From Asticcacaulis sp. YBE204 (GTDB lineage Bacteria > Pseudomonadota > Alphaproteobacteria > Caulobacterales > Caulobacteraceae): a stretch of 64,000 nucleotides of DNA. Of this stretch, positions 8,706-16,757 are shown piece after piece (position 1 is the stretch's first letter; every line of letters begins with the position of its first letter). The position numbers and the translations under genes are program-made. A model generated the notes under the pieces. It did not search any database and had not been told where the DNA came from. It saw nothing but the letters and a program-made list of their open reading frames with translations. The stretch is from NCBI RefSeq assembly GCF_000495855.1, contig NZ_AWGF01000004.1:470587-534586 (forward strand), read 5' to 3'.

Positions 8706-9395
8706 GTGTTCAAAACCATCGCTGTAAGCGGACTGGCCCTGCTGGCCCTGACCGCCTGTTCGAAAAAGGACGAGGGCCAGTCGCAGGGCGCAGGCTATGG
8801 CGCCTCGACCGAGGCCGTGGCCGACAAGGGCGTTCAGGCCCTGTCGTGCGGCGTGCCGGTGACGAAGGACATGACCGCCGACATGATCCTGAAAGCCTTT
8901 CCCGGCAATGCGAAAAAGGAAGCCGTGCCGGGGCCGGAAGGCTCGACCGAAAACGCGGTCGTCATCTATCCGGACGATCCGGCGCGCAAGGTCATCGTCA
9001 CCTTCTGGGATGCCGCCCAGACCAAGGTGGCCGACGTCAGCATTGGCGACGAGGCCGTGCAGTGGTACGGCCCCGGCAATATCCGCGTCGGCTCGAAGCT
9101 GAAAGACGTTGAGACCGCCAATGGCGGACCGTTGACCATGTACGGCTTCGAGTGGGACTACGGCGGTTACGCGTCTGATTTTCAGGGCGGCAAGCTGAAC
9201 ACGCTCGATGGTGGCTGTGTTCTGAGTCTGCGTTTCTCGCCGCCCAAAGGGCATAATGAGGCCCTGACCAGCGATATAGTCGGCGACCAGCAAATCCCCT
9301 CGACCAATGCCAATCTTCAGGCGCTTCAGCCGGTGGTGTCGCGCCTGTCGGTCGGCTGGCCGTCGCCGGAGGCGGCGACCGCTAACCCGCAATAG
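8706..9395 (+). CDS. Lipoprotein of unknown function
   Basis: 229 residues from a GTG at 8706 with AAGGAG seven bases upstream. The signal peptide ends in the lipobox LTAC, giving a lipid-modified Cys near residue 17, followed by SKKDEGQ. The mature part has a repeated-looking pattern of short strands ([55 protein letters not shown]). The [23 protein letters not shown] segment recalls small periplasmic proteins described as having a PRC-like or SmpA-like fold, but I cannot place it in a family. Its end overlaps the convergent thiE end by 14 bp. It is divergent from efp. Confidence 0.75.
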   Translation: MFKTIAVSGLALLALTACSKKDEGQSQGAGYGASTEAVADKGVQALSCGVPVTKDMTADMILKAFPGNAKKEAVPGPEGSTENAVVIYPDDPARKVIVTFWDAAQTKVADVSIGDEAVQWYGPGNIRVGSKLKDVETANGGPLTMYGFEWDYGGYASDFQGGKLNTLDGGCVLSLRFSPPKGHNEALTSDIVGDQQIPSTNANLQALQPVVSRLSVGWPSPEAATANPQ

Positions 9396-10005
9396 CGGCA
9401 AGGAGTTTTTTGACCCCGGTGGCCGCGCCATCGGGGTGGTTCCAGACCGCGCCCGACACGGCGATGAAATCCGCGCCTGCGGCGGCGACCTGAGCGGCAT
9501 TGTCAGCCGTAATGCCGCCGATGGCGACACAGGGCACTTCCATGGTTTCCTGCCAGATGGTCAGGGTGTCCAGGTGCGCCATGTGCTCGACCACCTTGGT
9601 CGAGGTCGGGAAAAACGCGCCGAAGGCCACGTAATCCGCGCCGGACTCGGCGGCTTCCATGGCCAGATGACGGCTGTCGTGGCAAGTGACGCCGATCATG
9701 GCCTCAAGGCCCAGCGTCTTGCGCGCGTCTTTGTAGGAGGTGTCCGATTGCCCGACGTGGACGCCGTCGAGCTTCAGTTCTTTGGCCAGTTGGACGTGAT
9801 CGTTCATCAGCACCGCCGTGCCGTGTTTGTGGGCCACCGGCGTGATCAGCTTCGTCAGGGCGCGGATTTCGTCGAGCGACACGTCCTTGAGGCGGATTTG
9901 CAGGGCCGCGACCGGACCCGCCGACAGGGCGTCGTCCAGCGTCTTCGCGAAGACGGAGTGGTCGGCGATTTGCGGCGGGGTGATGAGATAGAGCTGACAG
10001 GTCAT
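9382..10005 (-). CDS. thiE: Thiamine-phosphate synthase
   Basis: 207-residue TIM-barrel enzyme that joins HMP-diphosphate and the thiazole phosphate to give thiamin monophosphate. Blocks seen are LYLITPP at the start, [34 protein letters not shown] near residues 64-90, [19 protein letters not shown], and [28 protein letters not shown]. The rest of the pathway in this window (cytX and riboswitch-controlled thiC) is 45 kb away. No THI element is visible in front of this gene. Confidence 0.93.
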   Translation of the reverse strand: MTCQLYLITPPQIADHSVFAKTLDDALSAGPVAALQIRLKDVSLDEIRALTKLITPVAHKHGTAVLMNDHVQLAKELKLDGVHVGQSDTSYKDARKTLGLEAMIGVTCHDSRHLAMEAAESGADYVAFGAFFPTSTKVVEHMAHLDTLTIWQETMEVPCVAIGGITADNAAQVAAAGADFIAVSGAVWNHPDGAATGVKKLLAAIAG

Positions 10006-10060
10006 GCGCAGGGAATGCCTGAAATGGGGGGAGAGGGCAAGGATTTCGTACGTCGTAACA

Positions 10061-10226
10061 TATACCTCCCCGCTGGCGGGGAGGGTGGCATCGCGGAGCG
10101 ATGACGGGTGGGGTGGCTGGGTAGATAAAACAAGAAGGGTGTCTGCATTTAAGATACCCCACCACTACATCTCGCTCGCTACGCGATCTCGTGCGGTCCC
10201 CCTCCCCAGTAAACTGGGGAGGTATA
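10061..10226. repeat. Composite inverted repeat, CCTCCCC family
   Basis: This element of about 165 bp fills the gap between thiE and rcdA. It is bounded by two hairpins, CCTCCCCGC/GCGGGGAGG (10065-10084) and CCTCCCCAGT/ACTGGGGAGG (10201-10222). Inside are GTGGCATCGCGGAGCGATGACGGGTGGGG-like and, inverted, CCCCACCACTACATCTCGC-like arms. Architecture matches the element at 22801-22976. No gene lies within. Confidence 0.6.
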
Positions 10227-10233
10227 AAAAGGT

Positions 10234-10752
10234 TTACAGCGACACTCCGAACGCGCTTTGCAGGCGGGCCATCTGGTCCAGCACCGGATTGGCCATCGGC
10301 AGGTCGGCTTCGGCTTCGACGAACATGCGCTTGTCCATGTGCGAAATCCGGTCGTAGAGGCGGTTCGAGCGATCGAGCAGGGTCAGCAGGCCTTCGGGCA
10401 GGATGGTGTGCTGCTCGTTGAGTTCCACTGCATTGGCGGGCGACAGGCGGTATTTGTCGTCGCAGGCGTCGGCGGCTTCCATATCGCCTTCGCGGACGGC
10501 GCGCTGCACCAGCAGCCACGAGGCGATCTGCATCAGGCGCGTCGTCAGACGCATCGATTCACCGGCGTACAGAAGCGCGTCTTCGCGGCTCAGGATGCGC
10601 GAGTCGCGGCGGCCGTCGCCATCGAGATAGGCGGCGGTTTCTTCGACCAGGGCCATGCCTTCGCGGAAGGTGCGGTCGAACAGGTCCGAGCGGGCGAAAT
10701 CGCGGACAATATCAACGCGTTGGGCAAACGGTGCGATTCCGGCATCGGACAT
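10234..10752 (-). CDS. rcdA: RcdA-like regulator (DUF1465), ClpXP adaptor for cell-cycle proteolysis
   Basis: 172 residues, mostly helical, with the DUF1465 core FDRTFREGMALVEETAAYLDGDGR, LLYAGESMRLTTRLMQIASWLLVQRAV and the acidic, less ordered C-terminus. In Caulobacter crescentus this family is RcdA, which together with CpdR and PopA targets CtrA and other proteins to the ClpXP protease. The neighbouring DUF1192 gene and quinone oxidoreductase are the same neighbours I recall around rcdA in that genus. Assignment is from family memory and context. Confidence 0.85.
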   Translation of the reverse strand: MSDAGIAPFAQRVDIVRDFARSDLFDRTFREGMALVEETAAYLDGDGRRDSRILSREDALLYAGESMRLTTRLMQIASWLLVQRAVREGDMEAADACDDKYRLSPANAVELNEQHTILPEGLLTLLDRSNRLYDRISHMDKRMFVEAEADLPMANPVLDQMARLQSAFGVSL

Positions 10753-10888
10753 GGGAACGTATCTTTCTTCAAACTCGAAACAGGGGCCATATTCCGGCCC
10801 ACTTATATGCAGGTCACATCTGCAACCGGCGTGCCATTTCCACCCTCAGGCCCACCTTTTGTGTGCCACGGGTGTGGATAAAAAAGTC

Positions 10889-11110
10889 TTAATTCCCCTT
10901 GAAGGAGAACAGGGCGTCCGCCGCGCTGCGGCCGCTTTGCTTGCGCTCGACCATAGCCTTTGCACGGACGATTTCGTCTTCCAGCGCCTTGATGCGTTCC
11001 TTGAGATCGGTGACGGCATAGTCACTCAGGTCTTCGTGGACCAAGGCGAACAGGGCCGAGGCCGGTGCGCTGCCGGTCTTGAACGCGGGCACGGTTTCGT
11101 CTTCGGACAT
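10889..11110 (-). CDS. DUF1192 family small protein
   Basis: 73 residues from the ATG at 11110, which has GGAGG eight bases upstream. The first half is low complexity; the second is a coiled-coil-like helix (VTDLKERIKALEDEIVRAKAMVERKQSGRSAADALF), and the L.ERI..L..EI.R....KQ..R.AA..LF pattern is that of DUF1192. Function is unknown. It is divergent from the quinone oxidoreductase and upstream of rcdA on the same strand. Confidence 0.8.
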   Translation of the reverse strand: MSEDETVPAFKTGSAPASALFALVHEDLSDYAVTDLKERIKALEDEIVRAKAMVERKQSGRSAADALFSFKGN

Positions 11111-11221
11111 CGGGCACCTCCGGAGCATCCAAAAGGGGGCATTGTGCGCGCTTCGCAAATGCCCTTAAGCTGGGGTCATAAAACGCTTAAGGCGCGAGAA
11201 AAGCAAGGAAAACGAATCATC

Positions 11222-12208
11222 ATGAGAGCCGTAGCTGTGCGTGAAGGCGGGAAAACCGCCGCCGATTTGTGCATAATCGACGTCCCCCGTCCCGATGTGG
11301 GGCGCGGACATGTGTTAATTCGGGTCACTCATGCCGGCGTCAACCGTCCGGACATTTTGCAGCGGCGCGGGCTCTATCCGCCACCGGCAGGTGCGTCACC
11401 GATCATGGGCCTTGAGGTGGCGGGCATCATTGAGTCAATCGTACCGCATCCCGACTGGGGCGATGACGTCGCGTGGAACATCGGCGACCGGGTTTGCGCT
11501 CTGGTCAATGGCGGCGGCTATGCCGACTATGTCAGCGTCGACATTCGCCATCTGCTGCCGGTGCCGCAGGGTCTGTCGCTGGCTGAGGCCGCCAGCCTGC
11601 CGGAGGTTAGCCTGACCGTCTATGCCAACCTCATTGAGCACGGTGGGCTGAAGGCCGGGGAGGCGGTGCTGGTGCACGGGGCTAATTCCGGTATCGGCTC
11701 GATGACGGTAATGCTGGGTAAGTCGTTTGGCGCCAAGGTCATCACCACGGTGCGTGGGGCGGACCGCATCGACTGGGTCAGGGCGCTGGGGGCCGATGTC
11801 GTCATCGACACCACGACGGGCGATTTCGTCGAGGCGGTCAAGGCGGAAGGCGGGGCCGACGTGATCCTCGATATCGTGGCGGGGGATTATGTGGCGAAGA
11901 ACATCCTGTGCCTCAAGCCGAAAGGGCGGCTGGTGCAGGTCGGCATGGCACGCGGCAACACGGCGGAAATCGACGTGACGCGCCTCATGCAGAAGCAAGC
12001 GATCATTACGGGGTCGATGCTCAGGCCGCGCTCACCGGAAGAAAAGGCGCGTCTGACGTCGGAAGTGCGGGCGAGGGTCTGGCCATTGATCGAGGCGGGC
12101 GCGATCCGGCCCGTGGTAGCAAAGGTGTTTCCGTTCGCCGAGGTTGGGGCGGCGCATGAGTTCCTCGACTCCGGTGCGCACAGCGGCAAGGTCGTGCTGG
12201 AACTTTAG
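11222..12208 (+). CDS. NAD(P)H-quinone oxidoreductase, MDR family
   Basis: 328 residues. GroES-like N-terminal half contains HAGVNRPDILQRRGLYPPP, then IMGLEVAGIIE; the Rossmann half contains VLVHGANSGIGSMTVMLGK near residue 150 (an atypical AxSGIG in place of the usual GGxSGVG), ITTVRGADRIDW and MARGNTAEID. No zinc ligands are present, as in the QOR/PIG3 subfamily that reduces quinones with NADPH. The ATG at 11222 follows AAGGAAAA. It is divergent from the DUF1192/rcdA pair and closed by a dyad at 12211. Confidence 0.9.
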   Translation: MRAVAVREGGKTAADLCIIDVPRPDVGRGHVLIRVTHAGVNRPDILQRRGLYPPPAGASPIMGLEVAGIIESIVPHPDWGDDVAWNIGDRVCALVNGGGYADYVSVDIRHLLPVPQGLSLAEAASLPEVSLTVYANLIEHGGLKAGEAVLVHGANSGIGSMTVMLGKSFGAKVITTVRGADRIDWVRALGADVVIDTTTGDFVEAVKAEGGADVILDIVAGDYVAKNILCLKPKGRLVQVGMARGNTAEIDVTRLMQKQAIITGSMLRPRSPEEKARLTSEVRARVWPLIEAGAIRPVVAKVFPFAEVGAAHEFLDSGAHSGKVVLEL

Positions 12209-12210
12209 CA

Positions 12211-12225
12211 TTGAACAATGTTCAA
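12211..12225. promoter_or_regulatory. Dyad site TTGAACAATGTTCAA
   Basis: Perfect 7-bp inverted repeat with one central base, two bases after the oxidoreductase stop and 112 bp before the secreted-protein ATG at 12338. Same TGAAC-N3-GTTCA core as the sites at 908 and 949. Confidence 0.5.
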
Positions 12226-12337
12226 TTCTCGATTATTAAGTCTCTTGGGGACGATTATTCTCGCGATATTGTAGCCAAAAACCCCAAGAACGCTTCTTGG
12301 CACTTTTTGGCATATCGCTCTAATTCGTGGGTTGATA

Positions 12338-12907
12338 ATGCACCTATTTAAAACAGCGGCAGCGGTAATATTTGCCCTGAGTCTGGCGGCGCCGGTTCAG
12401 GCACGCGGGCTCAATCCGTTTTCTTCCAGTGAAGAGACCGTCGCCTATGCGGTCGAACAGAGTTGTCTGACCTGGCTGCGTTACGGCGGTAATCTGAAGG
12501 ACTACTCCAAACGCAATGGCCGCACGGTCACGCAGAAGGGTGTTCTGGACGAGGGCGACGATAAGGCGGAAAAACTTTATGGCGGCGGGCGGGTCACTGT
12601 GAAAAGCGACGGGCGGGGCGGTTGCTACATTCGCGGTACGCTCGGTAACGGGGCGGACATGCGCGATACGGTGCTGGAGACCCTGCGCACTATGGGTCTG
12701 GAGCCGGTGCCGTTTGCCGACTACGGCCCGGCGACGCGCGACCGCGACTGGAGCTATGTACAGGAAAGTTATTGCGTCCGCGACGGCGAGGCCGTGCGGA
12801 TAATCCTGATTTCCAGTTCCGCCAATCGCAGCCGGACGCCCTTACAGGTGTCGATCTGGACCGATCGCGCCGGCGATGCCGCCAAAAAAGGGCTGTGTAT
12901 AGCTTGA
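12338..12907 (+). CDS. Secreted protein, tandem paralogue A
   Basis: 189 residues from the ATG at 12338. The signal peptide (FKTAAAVIFALSLAAPVQA) is followed by about 165 residues. The pattern is AVEQSCL, GGCYI, then L..LRTMGLEPVPFADYGP, W.YVQESYC.RDGEAV.IILISSS..R..LQVSIW and a terminal KKGLC. Four conserved Cys are shared with the next gene, which has the same blocks in the same order, so the two are tandem duplicates. I do not recognise the family. A periplasmic or surface role is inferred from the signal peptide and paired Cys. Confidence 0.72.
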   Translation: MHLFKTAAAVIFALSLAAPVQARGLNPFSSSEETVAYAVEQSCLTWLRYGGNLKDYSKRNGRTVTQKGVLDEGDDKAEKLYGGGRVTVKSDGRGGCYIRGTLGNGADMRDTVLETLRTMGLEPVPFADYGPATRDRDWSYVQESYCVRDGEAVRIILISSSANRSRTPLQVSIWTDRAGDAAKKGLCIA

Positions 12908-13013
12908 AAACGCCGTTACGGGTTTCTGATTTTTTGCTGATCATTCCCTTGCGACTCCTTACGTCCGACCTCTGACAATTGGCGCAAAGGCTGATTTCAG
13001 AAGGGTTCGGGTC

Positions 13014-13532
13014 ATGTGGAAACAATTTACTGTAAGACTGTGCATCGGCGGCATCGCGCTTTCGGCGCTGGCGTCGAGCGCTCAGGCGCAGCCTGACGCC
13101 GACCTGAACGGAGCCATGAACCACGCACTGGAGCAAGGTTGCCTGAAAAGCCTCAGCAAGGGCGCGGTCAAGGCCGAGGCGGAAATGACCGATTCCCGGC
13201 CGCCGCACGGCGATATCGGCCTCAGTGTCACGACGTCGAACGGCGGCTGCACGATCAGCGCCGCCAAAGGGGATGGCGCGCAGTTGCGCGCGGCCCTGCT
13301 GCAAAGCCTCGACGCGCGCGGTTACAAGCTGAGCCCGTTCGGCGTCTATCACCCCTATACGTCGGGCGAATGGACACGGGTGCAGGAAACCTATTGCTTC
13401 CGCTCGCGTGGCGCCGTCTATCTGGCCACCCTGTCGTCGTCCACGACGCAGGATCGTCCGTTCGAGGTTTCGATCATGCGCGACAGCAAGGGGATCGCGG
13501 CGGCCAAGGGTCTGTGTCAGACGAAAGCGTAA
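13014..13532 (+). CDS. Secreted protein, tandem paralogue B
   Basis: 172 residues with the signal peptide LCIGGIALSALASSAQA. Shared with paralogue A: ALEQGCL, GGCTI, LLQSLDARGYKLSPFGVYHP, WTRVQETYCFRSRGAVYLATLSSS, RPFEVSI and AAKGLC. The N-terminal region lacks about 20 residues present in A. ATG at 13014 follows AGAAGGG. It is separated from A by 106 bp, enough for its own promoter. Function unknown; the Cys spacing is kept, arguing that both copies fold and are exported. Confidence 0.72.
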   Translation: MWKQFTVRLCIGGIALSALASSAQAQPDADLNGAMNHALEQGCLKSLSKGAVKAEAEMTDSRPPHGDIGLSVTTSNGGCTISAAKGDGAQLRAALLQSLDARGYKLSPFGVYHPYTSGEWTRVQETYCFRSRGAVYLATLSSSTTQDRPFEVSIMRDSKGIAAAKGLCQTKA

Positions 13533-13584
13533 AAGAGGGTTTCTTTCGCGCGCAAATCGTCTTATATCAAACTCAGGAACATCC

Positions 13585-13609
13585 ACGCCCGGTCGCAAAG
13601 GCCGGGCGT
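13585..13609 (+). terminator. GC-rich hairpin between the secreted paralogue and trcR
   Basis: ACGCCCGG at 13585-13592 pairs with CCGGGCGT at 13602-13609. Only a weak U tract (CTATTTG) follows, so it could be a terminator of the secreted gene or a leader hairpin of trcR, whose ATG is 56 bp further on. Confidence 0.45.
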
Positions 13610-13665
13610 AGCTATTTGTGGTTCGCGGAAATTCGTTTCCGTACCCCGTTACGAAAGACTGTATA

Positions 13666-14367
13666 ATGTCCGACATCCTTATGCCGAAAGCGACCGCCGT
13701 GTGGCTGGTCGACAATACGAGCCTCTCGTTCGAGCAGATCGCCGCCTTCTGCGGCCTGCACCTTCTGGAAGTGAAGGGCATCGCCGACGGCGAAGTGGCG
13801 CGCGACATTCGCGGCTCCGACCCGATCGCCAACGGGCAGCTGACCCGCGAAGAGCTGGACAAGGCCGAAAAGACCCCGGCTTACCGCATGCAAGCGCTTA
13901 AGAGCCGCCACGCGGAACTCCTCAAGCCGCAGAAGAAGGCCCCGCGCTATACGCCGGTGTCGCGCCGTCAGGATCGCCCGGACGCCATCGCCTGGTTCGT
14001 CAAACACCACCCTGAAGTCACCGACGCGCAGATTTCCAAGCTGCTCGGCACGACCAAGACTACCATTGAGCAGGTCCGCAACCGCACGCACTGGAACTCG
14101 GCTAACCTCAAGGCCGTCGATCCGGTGACGCTGGGTCTCATCTCGCAGATCGAACTCGACGCCGCCGTGCGCAAGGCCGCCGACGTCAAGCGCAAGCAGG
14201 CCGAGAAGCTGGGCATTCCGCTCGACGATCCGTCGCTCAAGCCGGCCGCGCCGGTGGTTCACGCCTACGAGGACGAAGACCCTTACGCCCGCAAGGCCGA
14301 CCTGACGGTCGAGGACGTGTTCGGCACCTCGACGAAATCGGCCCCGGAAGACGACGACGATTACTGA
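13666..14367 (+). CDS. trcR: Cell-cycle transcriptional regulator TrcR (DUF1013)
   Basis: 233 residues. The start MSDILMPKATAVWLVDNTSLSFEQIAAFCGLHLLEVKGIADGE is a strong DUF1013 signature with an HTH-like fold near residues 18-40. A second HTH-like segment (TDAQISKLLGTTKTTIEQVRNRTHWN) lies near residues 120-145, and the acidic tail is EDDDDY. This nearly universal alphaproteobacterial family has been named TrcR, an RNA-polymerase-associated cell-cycle regulator in Caulobacter. It lies 3 kb from rcdA. The ATG at 13666 is chosen because the upstream extension lacks family similarity. It ends at a bidirectional terminator. Confidence 0.88.
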   Translation: MSDILMPKATAVWLVDNTSLSFEQIAAFCGLHLLEVKGIADGEVARDIRGSDPIANGQLTREELDKAEKTPAYRMQALKSRHAELLKPQKKAPRYTPVSRRQDRPDAIAWFVKHHPEVTDAQISKLLGTTKTTIEQVRNRTHWNSANLKAVDPVTLGLISQIELDAAVRKAADVKRKQAEKLGIPLDDPSLKPAAPVVHAYEDEDPYARKADLTVEDVFGTSTKSAPEDDDDY

Positions 14368-14389
14368 TCGTCCGCGGTCACAGGAATAG

Positions 14390-14419
14390 AAAAAGGCGGG
14401 CCTCATGGTCCGCCTTTTT
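14390..14419. terminator. Bidirectional intrinsic terminator
   Basis: AAAAAGGCGG pairs with CCGCCTTTTT, extended inward by GCC/GGT. It serves trcR (plus) and the AraC gene (minus). Confidence 0.85.
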
Positions 14420-14421
14420 AC

Positions 14422-15489
14422 TTAGCCGGCCTGCCAGACGTCCAGATACCGGCGGAGATTGGTTTGAAGATCGCCCGCATCGGCGGTGGCGTGGACCGTC
14501 ATTTCACGACCGGAGACTTCGCCGGGTCTTAGTCCGAAACGCTGAGTGAAGGCGCGATTGAAGTGCGTGTCGGCGTTGAAACCGTGCGCGTAGGCGATGT
14601 CCTGAATGCTGGGGCGATGGCCCCGGCGGCGGCGCAGGACGCGATAGACGCTGTCCAGCCGCTTGTCGCGGATATGGCGGCCGATGCCGCCGTCCATCCG
14701 GAACGCATTATACAGCGTCGAACGCGACACACCGATATGCCGCGCAATACTGTCCGGTGTCAGGGCCGGATCGAGCAGATGCCGGTCGATATGGTCGAGG
14801 GCGATCTGACGCACCGAGCGGCGCAGGGCATCTATGCTCTGGGGCGTCAGGCGGCTGAGGTCCAGCCCGGCGGCCAGCAAGGTGAAGGTGGCCTCAACTG
14901 ACGCGGACGCTTCGTCCGGCGACAGATAGGGCGCCACCTGCAACAGGCTTTGAATGTGACTGGAGAGCAAAAAACCCGTCGGCGTGTCCTGACCGATGAC
15001 CATACCGTGCAGATCCTGATCGAGAAGCGATCGCGGGATCAGGGCGCGCGGCACCATCAGCTTGGTGATCTTCAGTTCGTCAAAGTCCATCGCGGCGGGC
15101 TTGCCGGTTTCGGCCAGCACGATATCCCCCAACGCTATCGGCCCGGTACGGCCGTTGAAATCGGCCCCAAGCAGGCCCTGATGAGGTACGGAAATGACAA
15201 TATATTCCGCGTCGCTGAGGCGGGTCTCCCGCCACGTCCGGGTCAGGGTCTGGGCGCTGCCCTCGCAGAAGCTGAGATGGCTGCCGTTCAGATCGAAATG
15301 CGAAATACGATTATAAAAACCGGCAACCGCATCGGGCGCTATGCCGGTGACCTGAGTGAGGTCTTCGTAGCTGTGCCGGTAGAATTCATAGGCCCGGTCG
15401 GTCGTGTCCGGCGATAATTCCCACATGAACGAGGGATTGAGCGGACGCGAAAAGGGCGGCGCGCCGGTTGTACTGTTAAAACGCGGCAC
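14422..15489 (-). CDS. AraC-family transcriptional regulator
   Basis: 355 residues. The N-terminal ligand-binding domain is cupin-like, resembling the family that precedes the AraC HTH in FeaR-type activators. The C-terminal AraC/XylS DNA-binding domain spans about 225-335: DSIARHIGVSRSTLYNAFR for HTH1, then IQDIAYAHGFNADTHFNRAFTQRFGLRPGEV for HTH2. Effector and target are unknown. Upstream is a 309-bp gene-free gap containing an orphan terminator, so its target may not be adjacent. Confidence 0.88.
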   Translation of the reverse strand: MPRFNSTTGAPPFSRPLNPSFMWELSPDTTDRAYEFYRHSYEDLTQVTGIAPDAVAGFYNRISHFDLNGSHLSFCEGSAQTLTRTWRETRLSDAEYIVISVPHQGLLGADFNGRTGPIALGDIVLAETGKPAAMDFDELKITKLMVPRALIPRSLLDQDLHGMVIGQDTPTGFLLSSHIQSLLQVAPYLSPDEASASVEATFTLLAAGLDLSRLTPQSIDALRRSVRQIALDHIDRHLLDPALTPDSIARHIGVSRSTLYNAFRMDGGIGRHIRDKRLDSVYRVLRRRRGHRPSIQDIAYAHGFNADTHFNRAFTQRFGLRPGEVSGREMTVHATADAGDLQTNLRRYLDVWQAG

Positions 15490-15660
15490 GCTGTTACCTG
15501 AAAAATGTCCGAAATCCGGACGAAACGGGGGTCAAATCTGGACATATCGACATGGAACGATCCTGTCAATTCGTATATTAAATGCTGGTCAAGGTTTGAA
15601 AGCAATTGATTTTTGGGGATTTTTTCAACCCAGGGCAGTGCTTGGGCAACCCGTCGGATC

Positions 15661-15730
15661 TTGTACAATCCGCCATATTTTAGGTATATGTGATTTCAGG
15701 GCAGTCTTGCAAAAGGCTGCCCTTTTTCGC
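15661..15730 (+). ncRNA. Candidate small RNA marked by an orphan terminator
   Basis: Between the AraC start (15489) and the DUF465 gene (stop 15799) there is no plus-strand ORF of merit. Yet AGGGCAGTCTT/AAGGCTGCCCT at about 15698-15722, followed by TTTTT, is a well-formed plus-strand terminator. A promoter-like pair, TTGTAC at 15661-15666 and GTATAT 17 bases later, lies just ahead; an AT-rich start further upstream is also possible. The product could be a short RNA, or the tail of a longer one beginning near 15590. This is a prediction only. Confidence 0.35.
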
Positions 15731-15742
15731 TTTGAAAACAAA

Positions 15743-15776
15743 AAACGCCGGAGGTTCAACCTCCGGCGTTTTTTTT
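15743..15776. terminator. Bidirectional intrinsic terminator
   Basis: AACGCCGGAGGT pairs with ACCTCCGGCGTT around TCA, with an A run before it and eight T after it. In minus-strand orientation it ends the DUF465 gene whose stop is at 15799. Confidence 0.85.
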
Positions 15777-15798
15777 CAGAATGGTGCATCACCCCCCG

Positions 15799-15999
15799 TC
15801 ACTGGAGGGTCTCAAGCACCCGTTCCTGTCGCATATCTGCGCGTATCTTGTCGATTTCGTCCTTAAGCTTGAGCTTCTTACGCTTGAGTTCCTTGAGATA
15901 GAGGGCATCCGCCGACGGCGAACGCGATTCCTTGGCGATGGTGTCTTTCAGGACCTGATGACGATGATCAAGTTCACGCACTCTCGCTTCGATGCTCAT
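15799..15999 (-). CDS. DUF465 (YdcH-like) small coiled-coil protein
   Basis: 66 residues, almost wholly helical: RVRELDHRHQVLKDTI, then LYLKELKRKKLKLKDEIDKIRADM. The LK.LKR.KL.LKDEI block is the DUF465/YdcH signature. The family is widespread in proteobacteria and functionally uncharacterised. AAAGGAG lies seven bases before the ATG. A second, longer DUF465 protein is encoded at 17350, on the other side of ubiX. Confidence 0.85.
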   Translation of the reverse strand: MSIEARVRELDHRHQVLKDTIAKESRSPSADALYLKELKRKKLKLKDEIDKIRADMRQERVLETLQ

Positions 16000-16172
16000 A
16001 GGCAGTCTCCTTTACGTTGAGTAAGAGGTCCAGCCCAGACCCGTGTCTGAACCTCTACAGCAAACACCCAAAACGCTGGACGCGGTAATCACAATCCATT
16101 ACATCCGTTCACGGAATTGCGAGATTCAAATCAAATAAAAGCTTAATTTTATGGGTTTCTTACGGAGTAACC

Positions 16173-16757
16173 ATGAGCGCCCCCCAGAGTAATCAGAGGC
16201 TTATCGTCGCGATCTCTGGCGCGTCGGGAGCGATCTACGGTATCACCGCACTCCGTATGCTGAAGGCCCTGAAGGTCGAAAGCCATCTGGTCATCTCGCG
16301 CGCCGCCGCTTTGTCGCTGTCGGCGGAAACCGATCTTTCGGTGGGCGACGTCAACGCGTTGGCCGATCACGTGCATAAGGTCGGCGATATCGGGGCGACC
16401 ATCGCGTCGGGCTCGTACAAGACGCTGGGGATGCTGATCGCGCCCTGTTCGGTCAAGACGATGGGCGAGATCGCCACCGGCGTCACCTCGACCCTGATCA
16501 GCCGCGCCGCCGATGTGGTCCTCAAGGAGCGCCGCCGGCTGGTGCTGATGGTGCGCGAAAGCCCGCTGCATCTGGGCCATATCCGCGCGATGGCGGCGGT
16601 GACCGAGATGGGCGCTATCGTCGCCCCGCCCATGCCGGCCTTCTATACGCGTCCGCAAAGCCTTCAGGACATGGTCGATCAGACCGTGGCGCGCTCGCTC
16701 GATCTGTTCGGCCTTGACGCGCCGATGACGCGTTGGAGTGGGTTATCGGGTGAGTAG
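16173..16757 (+). CDS. ubiX: Flavin prenyltransferase UbiX
   Basis: 194 residues. It makes prenylated FMN, the cofactor of the UbiD decarboxylase in ubiquinone synthesis. FMN-binding blocks are VAISGASGAIYG at 12-23 and IASGSYKTLGMLIAPCSVKTMGEIATG near 88-114; the C-terminal segment is LVLMVRESPLHLGHIRAM and the end APPMPAFYTRP. Length is normal. The next gene begins with a GTG overlapping its final codons, so the two are translationally coupled. The ubiD partner is not in this window. Confidence 0.94.
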   Translation: MSAPQSNQRLIVAISGASGAIYGITALRMLKALKVESHLVISRAAALSLSAETDLSVGDVNALADHVHKVGDIGATIASGSYKTLGMLIAPCSVKTMGEIATGVTSTLISRAADVVLKERRRLVLMVRESPLHLGHIRAMAAVTEMGAIVAPPMPAFYTRPQSLQDMVDQTVARSLDLFGLDAPMTRWSGLSGE

